DNA of 26,812 nt, from NCBI GenBank assembly GCA_900544725.1, contig UQWK01000027.1:1-26812 (forward strand), in the 5' to 3' direction. Of this stretch, positions 23,293 through 26,812 are shown in pieces. The translations under genes were made by a program, and so were the position numbers. Within the stretch, counting starts at the first letter, position 1, and each line of letters begins with the position of its first letter. The DNA is from an uncultured Collinsella sp. (lineage in GTDB: Bacteria; Actinomycetota; Coriobacteriia; Coriobacteriales; Coriobacteriaceae). The notes under the pieces are model-generated. The model was not told the DNA's origin. It ran no database searches and saw only the letters and a program-made list of their open reading frames with translations.

Positions 23293-25734
23293 CTACCCCA
23301 GCGAGCGGTTGAGGGAGCCGAGCTCATCGTTGCCCATGGTGCGCCACATTTGATAGATACAGCCGCGCGCCAAGAAAAAGAAGCCGTTATCGACGAGTTG
23401 CACGGCGGCATCCGCGAGTTGATTGGTCACGGCGGGCACCGGCGGCAGCTCAAGACCTGCCTTGCGGATGGTCTCGACAGCCTCTTCAAACGTGGGCGGT
23501 TTGATGACGCCCATCTCGTTCATAAGGCCCTGCATTTCCTCCTGCGCACTGCCGCCCGACTCCTCGCCGCGCGGCACCAGGCGATAACATGCCAGCGCCA
23601 GCTCGAGCTGGTCGCAGTTCCAGTAGGCGAATGCCAGGCGATAGAACAGGTAACCGATCGAAGGCCGGTCACTGGCAATGCGCAGGCCGTGGCGCGCCAC
23701 CTCGATAATCTCGTCATAGCGCTCCAGGCGTGCTAGCACGTTGATCAGGGCAAAGTGAGACTGCATGGACGAGCGCGCCAAATCGTAGAGACGACGCACC
23801 TCGGGCAGCGCACGCTCAAAGTCCTCTTGTTCGGCGTAAAAGCTGCAGATCTCGTGCTGGGCAAAATACAGCGCATCGGGAGCACGAAGGATACGCACGG
23901 AACGGTCCTCCTCCATCACCGGCAGCACCATACGCACCAGCTGGTTATCGCAGAACTGGGTCTGCACCGGGCCCGTCGCCAAAAGCTCAGCAACAGTACA
24001 CTTGGCTTCCAGCTCCTCGACAAGGCGAGAAAAGCCCTCGAAAGCACCAGCTCGGTCAACTTTGGATTGCTCGCGCAGCTCGACGACACGGGCGACATAC
24101 GGATCGTTGTCCTCCTCCATGACCTCAAGCTCGTCAGCCGTATCAGCGAGCAGCAAATCGCGAAGCGCAGGCGGCAATGGACGATGGTCATCGCGTGGTC
24201 GGGCGTGAACCTCTGCAGGCTCAATCATGTCCGGCGCATCTGCCTCATATGCCTCGAGCAAATGCTTGCAGGGCATGTCGTCCATATCCATGCTCTCAAG
24301 ATCCTTGGCGACAGAAACGCAATCGGCCAGATAAGCCGCACGGCCAAAGGAATACGTTTCAACAACGCGCTCGCCCTGCTCACCGTCGGGAGCCGCAATC
24401 TGCACGTAGCAGCGCGTGATGCGAGTGCCCGAAGCAAAGCAAGCCGCCGCGAGTGTAAGCGCAATGCGCGCATCGTGCTCAGTAGCCCATGCTGCGCGCT
24501 TAGGCTCATCCACCTCGCGCCAGGCGTCATCTTGAGCATCGTATTCGCGCTGGGGCATAGCATCGACAACCGTGCGGCCAAATCGCACCAACATGATGCC
24601 CTCGGCAACGTTCGCTCGATAGGTGTAGTCGAGCCGCGTGACCACGTTGAGTGCTTCTACGATACGTGCAAAGCGGGTGCGAACGTCCCACTCGCCACCC
24701 GGCTGGCACGCAACCGTCCCCGGTTTGGCCCACGGGTTGTCATTCGACAGCGTTTCGAGCAGGCGAGGAACGTCGTTTGTCGTCTTGCTGATATGCCATA
24801 GGTCAAAGAGCGAGCAGCCCTCAAAGCTTGGCGACGAGGCAACGGGGCCCAACCCTGCCCCAATACGCTCAAGAATGCCCGATAGGCGGTTCAGGCGGCA
24901 CTCGACGGCAAGCAGGGTATCGATCTCGTCCTGGTCCAGCAGGCTACGGTCAAAATTGAGATAGAAGAGCCTCGAGCGATCGATGCGCGCCAGGCTCATT
25001 TCGGTTTTGGCCGCGATGGTGCGCAGGCGAGGCAGATTAACTTCGCCCATCAAAGCGGCGGCATAGCGCTCAATGCCACTTGGATTATCTGTATGGTCAA
25101 TGCGGTAGAGCAACGTTTCGATTGCATCGGGCAGCGGTGTGGAATCAAAACCCAGCAGCACCTCAACCGGCTCGGGGAGTTTTACAAGTTTGATCTTGTC
25201 GACGGCATTTTTCATGCCTTGGTCGAGTCCATCACCGTCCGCCGTGTCTGAGACAGCGTTTTCAGAATCGGCGAATATCACGTAGCGCAAGAACATCGAG
25301 GCCATAAACTCGCCGTAGCGAAGGCCGCGCGTCGAATTCCACGTCTCGCGATCGGATTGTTCGCGCATGGCGCCTTCGGGAGAGCCGATGACTCGCGCCC
25401 GGGAGTGCATCGTCCCATCGGTACCCCTGACCGCAATCTCACCGATGTTGGAATCAGACTTGTCAAGAATCAGTTGCATGTCGGGATCGTCGGGCAGCGA
25501 TACCTCGTTAACGGGACGGTCCACCTTATAGACCTCACCCGAAACGCACACGTAGCCCAAAAGCGACACATGGCTTTTGCCAACAAATTCGACGACATAG
25601 CATGATTCATGCGGGTCCTCGCCAAAGAGCTTCCAAACCACGCCATATGAGCGTCCCGCAGGCTGCTCGGGCATGGCCGGAAAGCGCTTTTTGGGATCGA
25701 GAAACCTGAGCTTGTATGTCGGACGCTCTGCCAC
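23293..25734 (-). CDS. Large uncharacterised protein with TPR-like C-terminus
   Basis: An 813-residue soluble protein without signal peptide or membrane helices. I do not recognise the family. The first 150 residues look like a mixed alpha/beta domain. The middle (about 200-520) has no motif I can name. From about residue 640 the sequence turns into helical pairs resembling tetratricopeptide repeats (ALYFAQHEICSFYAEQEDFERALPEV; SIGYLFYRLAFAYWNCDQLELALACYRLV), which usually bind proteins. The start is GTG 25734 with AGGGTG seven bases upstream. It stands alone between tRNA genes, and a weak hairpin (23241-23265 region) is the only possible terminator. It may be a lineage-specific coriobacterial gene. 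Confidence 0.75.
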   Translation of the reverse strand: MAERPTYKLRFLDPKKRFPAMPEQPAGRSYGVVWKLFGEDPHESCYVVEFVGKSHVSLLGYVCVSGEVYKVDRPVNEVSLPDDPDMQLILDKSDSNIGEIAVRGTDGTMHSRARVIGSPEGAMREQSDRETWNSTRGLRYGEFMASMFLRYVIFADSENAVSDTADGDGLDQGMKNAVDKIKLVKLPEPVEVLLGFDSTPLPDAIETLLYRIDHTDNPSGIERYAAALMGEVNLPRLRTIAAKTEMSLARIDRSRLFYLNFDRSLLDQDEIDTLLAVECRLNRLSGILERIGAGLGPVASSPSFEGCSLFDLWHISKTTNDVPRLLETLSNDNPWAKPGTVACQPGGEWDVRTRFARIVEALNVVTRLDYTYRANVAEGIMLVRFGRTVVDAMPQREYDAQDDAWREVDEPKRAAWATEHDARIALTLAAACFASGTRITRCYVQIAAPDGEQGERVVETYSFGRAAYLADCVSVAKDLESMDMDDMPCKHLLEAYEADAPDMIEPAEVHARPRDDHRPLPPALRDLLLADTADELEVMEEDNDPYVARVVELREQSKVDRAGAFEGFSRLVEELEAKCTVAELLATGPVQTQFCDNQLVRMVLPVMEEDRSVRILRAPDALYFAQHEICSFYAEQEDFERALPEVRRLYDLARSSMQSHFALINVLARLERYDEIIEVARHGLRIASDRPSIGYLFYRLAFAYWNCDQLELALACYRLVPRGEESGGSAQEEMQGLMNEMGVIKPPTFEEAVETIRKAGLELPPVPAVTNQLADAAVQLVDNGFFFLARGCIYQMWRTMGNDELGSLNRSLG

Positions 25735-25836
25735 GAAATATCACCCTGATCGGTCGTCTAAAGAAAGAGCGCGCCACGGGCTCACCGAGGCGCATACTCG
25801 AAATCTTACACGAGTCGATGAGAAATAGCCCCCTTT

Positions 25837-25867
25837 GACCGAGGTTCGAATCCATGCGGTGCTTACG
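25837..25867 (+). repeat. Inverted T-arm-like element, copy 1
   Basis: GACCGAGGTTCGAATCCATG and the next bases recur at 26027, 26372 and 26691, each directly after (minus strand) a tRNA-Arg-type terminator. They contain the tRNA T-loop box GGTTCGAATCC on the plus strand, opposite to the tRNA-Arg genes, without the rest of a tRNA. Confidence 0.7.
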
Positions 25868-25897
25868 AAAAGAAAAGCCCCCGTTGCCGGAGGCTTT
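25868..25897 (-). terminator. tRNA-Arg-type terminator, unit 0
   Basis: Minus strand: a 10-bp stem (25874-25883 with 25888-25897) with GCAA tetraloop, then TTTCTTTTC. It follows a tRNA remnant (25908-25927) rather than an intact gene. Confidence 0.8.
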
Positions 25898-25907
25898 CAA
25901 TTTCAAT

Positions 25908-25927
25908 TGGTGCGGCGTATAGGATTC
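25908..25927 (-). pseudogene. tRNA-Arg 3'-end remnant, unit 0
   Basis: The 20 bases equal the last 20 of tRNA-Arg(ACG) including CCA. At 25928 the sequence switches to CCGCGCATCCGCT instead of the T-arm. The same switch occurs at 26352, so the junction is a repeated one, not two chance truncations. Confidence 0.75.
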
Positions 25928-25941
25928 CGCGCATCCGCTGC

Positions 25942-26009
25942 GCGGATCCGCACCGGCTTCGCCCGCCTGCCGGCGGACTCGCCCGCGGGCTAAAAACGCT
26001 CCGCGTTTT
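25942..26009. repeat. GC-rich module with variable hairpin, copy 1
   Basis: The first 45 bases (25942-25986) are identical to 26606-26650. After them is a hairpin AAAACGC-TCC-GCGTTTT (25993-26009). The equivalent hairpin in copy 2 is CGGACGC-TCC-GCGTCCG: same loop, same CGC closing pairs, different but still complementary outer pairs. Confidence 0.75.
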
Positions 26010-26026
26010 CTTTACGCCCGCGCCTC

Positions 26027-26057
26027 GACCGAGGTTCGAATCCATGCGGTGCTTACG
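26027..26057 (+). repeat. Inverted T-arm-like element, copy 2
   Basis: Same element as 25837-25867, identical over all 31 bases, placed just after the terminator of the first complete tRNA-Arg. Confidence 0.7.
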
Positions 26058-26088
26058 TAAAAGAAAAGCCCCCGTTGCCGGGAGCTTT
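26058..26088 (-). terminator. Terminator of tRNA-Arg, unit 1
   Basis: Minus strand: a 10-bp stem with one G-U (26065-26074 with 26079-26088), GCAA loop, then TTTTCTTTTA-type tail. It begins 10 bp after the tRNA end. Confidence 0.87.
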
Positions 26089-26097
26089 AATCTCAAA

Positions 26098-26174
26098 TGG
26101 TGCGGCGTATAGGATTCGAACCTATGACGTTCTGATTCGTAGTCAGACCCTCTATCCAGCTGAGGTAACGCCGC
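26098..26174 (-). tRNA. tRNA-Arg(ACG), unit 1
   Basis: 77 nt with encoded CCA (26098-26100). Acceptor GCGGCGT/ACGCCGC, D-stem CCTC/GAGG, anticodon arm TCTGA-CTACGAA-TCAGA giving ACG (read as ICG, for CGU/CGC/CGA), T-arm ATAGG-TTCGAAT-CCTAT. Identical to the copy at 26443-26519. Confidence 0.97.
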
Positions 26175-26186
26175 GACTTGTTGATT

Positions 26187-26215
26187 ATTATGCACATGGA
26201 CTGAATAATGGTCAA
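26187..26215 (-). promoter_or_regulatory. Promoter of tRNA-Arg, unit 1
   Basis: Minus strand TTGACC (26210-26215), 17-bp spacer, CATAAT (26187-26192), 12 bp before the tRNA 5' end. The same boxes and spacing precede unit 3 although the spacer sequence differs. Confidence 0.8.
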
Positions 26216-26296
26216 GCGTATTTTCAAAAAAAGTTATTGAATTTGCTTTTTACTCATTTGGAGGACTTGGCACGATCTTCGGTGCATCGCGATATA

Positions 26297-26321
26297 AAAG
26301 AGCAGTCGTTGCTGGGAGCTT
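26297..26321 (-). terminator. Decayed tRNA-Arg terminator, unit 2
   Basis: The sequence lines up with the unit 1 and 3 terminators (same GTTGC loop and GGGAGCTTTAA arm), but the other arm has changed to GAGCAGTCG, so most pairs are lost. It follows a tRNA remnant and is presumably non-functional. Confidence 0.55.
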
Positions 26322-26331
26322 TAAAATCTAT

Positions 26332-26351
26332 TGGTGCGGCGTATAGGATTC
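26332..26351 (-). pseudogene. tRNA-Arg 3'-end remnant, unit 2
   Basis: The same 20 terminal bases of tRNA-Arg(ACG) as at 25908-25927, followed by CCGCACATCCGCT, one base different from the unit 0 junction. No D-arm or anticodon arm is present. Confidence 0.75.
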
Positions 26352-26371
26352 CGCACATCCGCTCCGGCTTC

Positions 26372-26402
26372 GACCGAGGTTCGAATCTCCGCAATGCTCC
26401 CA
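26372..26402 (+). repeat. Inverted T-arm-like element, copy 3
   Basis: Shares GACCGAGGTTCGAATC with the other copies and then diverges, keeping a similar length before the terminator of unit 3. Confidence 0.6.
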
Positions 26403-26404
26403 TA

Positions 26405-26433
26405 TAAGAAAAGCCCCCGTTGCCGGGAGCTTT
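26405..26433 (-). terminator. Terminator of tRNA-Arg, unit 3
   Basis: Minus strand stem 26410-26419 with 26424-26433, GCAA loop, then TTTTCTTAT. Same as unit 1. Confidence 0.87.
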
Positions 26434-26442
26434 AATCTCAAA

Positions 26443-26519
26443 TGGTGCGGCGTATAGGATTCGAACCTATGACGTTCTGATTCGTAGTCAGACCCTCTAT
26501 CCAGCTGAGGTAACGCCGC
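26443..26519 (-). tRNA. tRNA-Arg(ACG), unit 3
   Basis: 77 nt, identical in sequence to unit 1, CCA encoded at 26443-26445. It lies 345 bp from unit 1 and 319 bp from unit 4. Confidence 0.97.
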
Positions 26520-26531
26520 AACGCACGGATT

Positions 26532-26560
26532 ATTATGCACGTGAGCCCTCGATGGGTCAA
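26532..26560 (-). promoter_or_regulatory. Promoter of tRNA-Arg, unit 3
   Basis: Minus strand TTGACC (26555-26560), 17-bp spacer, CATAAT (26532-26537), 12 bp before the tRNA. Confidence 0.8.
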
Positions 26561-26605
26561 GCAACAATTTGGAAAATTTTTACGAAGCGCTGATTAAGTT
26601 GTCGT

Positions 26606-26673
26606 GCGGATCCGCACCGGCTTCGCCCGCCTGCCGGCGGACTCGCCCGCTCGCTACGGACGCTCCGCGTCCG
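26606..26673. repeat. GC-rich module with variable hairpin, copy 2
   Basis: 45 bases identical to 25942-25986, then the hairpin CGGACGC-TCC-GCGTCCG (26657-26673). Here it follows the promoter region of an intact tRNA, whereas copy 1 follows a remnant. Confidence 0.75.
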
Positions 26674-26690
26674 CTTCACGCTCACGCCTC

Positions 26691-26721
26691 GACCGAGGTT
26701 CGAATCCATGCAGTGTCCGCC
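26691..26721 (+). repeat. Inverted T-arm-like element, copy 4
   Basis: GACCGAGGTTCGAATCCATG as in copies 1 and 2, then diverging. It precedes the terminator of unit 4 as read on the plus strand. Confidence 0.7.
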
Positions 26722-26723
26722 TA

Positions 26724-26752
26724 AAAGAAAAGCCCCCGTTGCCGGAGGCTTT
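26724..26752 (-). terminator. Terminator of tRNA-Arg, unit 4
   Basis: Minus strand stem 26729-26738 with 26743-26752, GCAA loop, then TTTCTTTTA. Perfect apart from one G-U pair. Confidence 0.85.
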
Positions 26753-26761
26753 AAGTTCGAT

Positions 26762-26812
26762 TGGTGCGGCGTATAGGATTCGAACCTATGACGTTCTGAT
26801 TCGTAGTCAGAC
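26762..26812 (-). tRNA. tRNA-Arg(ACG), unit 4, cut by the window edge
   Basis: The 51 visible bases (CCA, acceptor 3' strand, T-arm, anticodon loop CTACGAA and most of its stem) equal units 1 and 3. The 5' part is outside the window, so completeness cannot be judged. Confidence 0.88.

Noticed and set aside
25837..26812. CRISPR array from the repeated short blocks
   Set aside because: The repeats are tRNA genes, their terminators and T-arm pieces with units of 110-345 bp; spacers are not of uniform size and no cas gene is present.

Overview
The window looks like a piece of the chromosome of a high-GC Gram-positive gut actinobacterium of the Coriobacteriia, most like Collinsella. This is inferred from the gene content (tandem YhgE/Pip proteins, a CpsCDB tyrosine-kinase trio, VanRS-like and PhoPR-like pairs, serine D,D-carboxypeptidase), from GC-rich codon use with ATG/GTG starts and strong GGAGG-type ribosome sites, and from intrinsic terminators. 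No marker gene here fixes the species. Most genes lie on the minus strand.

Layout. 1-3.95 kb: two 23-bp-arm inverted repeats, then an M20 amidohydrolase-MFS permease operon and an EamA-type permease. 3.95-4.34 kb: a terminator and two convergent copies (one complete, one truncated) of a structured repeat. 4.34-9.44 kb: two directly abutting YhgE/Pip membrane proteins behind a promoter carrying a CopY/BlaI-type dyad. 9.5-11.23 kb: a 1.5-kb IS110/IS1111-type element inserted inside a third copy of the same structured repeat. 11.25-13.5 kb: htpG. 13.48-16.2 kb: cpsC-cpsD-cpsB plus an acetyltransferase. 16.28-19.4 kb: pstB-phoP-phoR. 19.48-22.98 kb: a VanR/VanS-like pair divergent from a D-Ala-D-Ala carboxypeptidase. 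23.0-23.25 kb: tRNA-Ser(GCT). 23.29-25.73 kb: a large uncharacterised protein. 25.8-26.8 kb: an array of tRNA-Arg(ACG) genes alternating with decayed units.

The most interesting signal is at 4.0-4.35 kb and 9.5-11.23 kb. Two complete copies of an intergenic repeat share fixed loop sequences, while their stems differ by compensatory base pairs (at least six double substitutions), which is what a conserved folded RNA or single-stranded DNA looks like. The IS110-type element sits exactly in the 5' part of one copy. Removing 9561-11088 restores a repeat that aligns without gaps to the other two copies. The non-coding right end of the element folds into an internal loop whose two strands carry TTTCGCT and CGACAG, which match the two sides of the restored target on opposite strands. 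This is the geometry of a bridge/seekRNA target-binding loop. A second loop carries ATATGAG, equal to the element's own right end. The sequence therefore gives a concrete guide-to-target model for a mobile element that homes to a structured repeat family.
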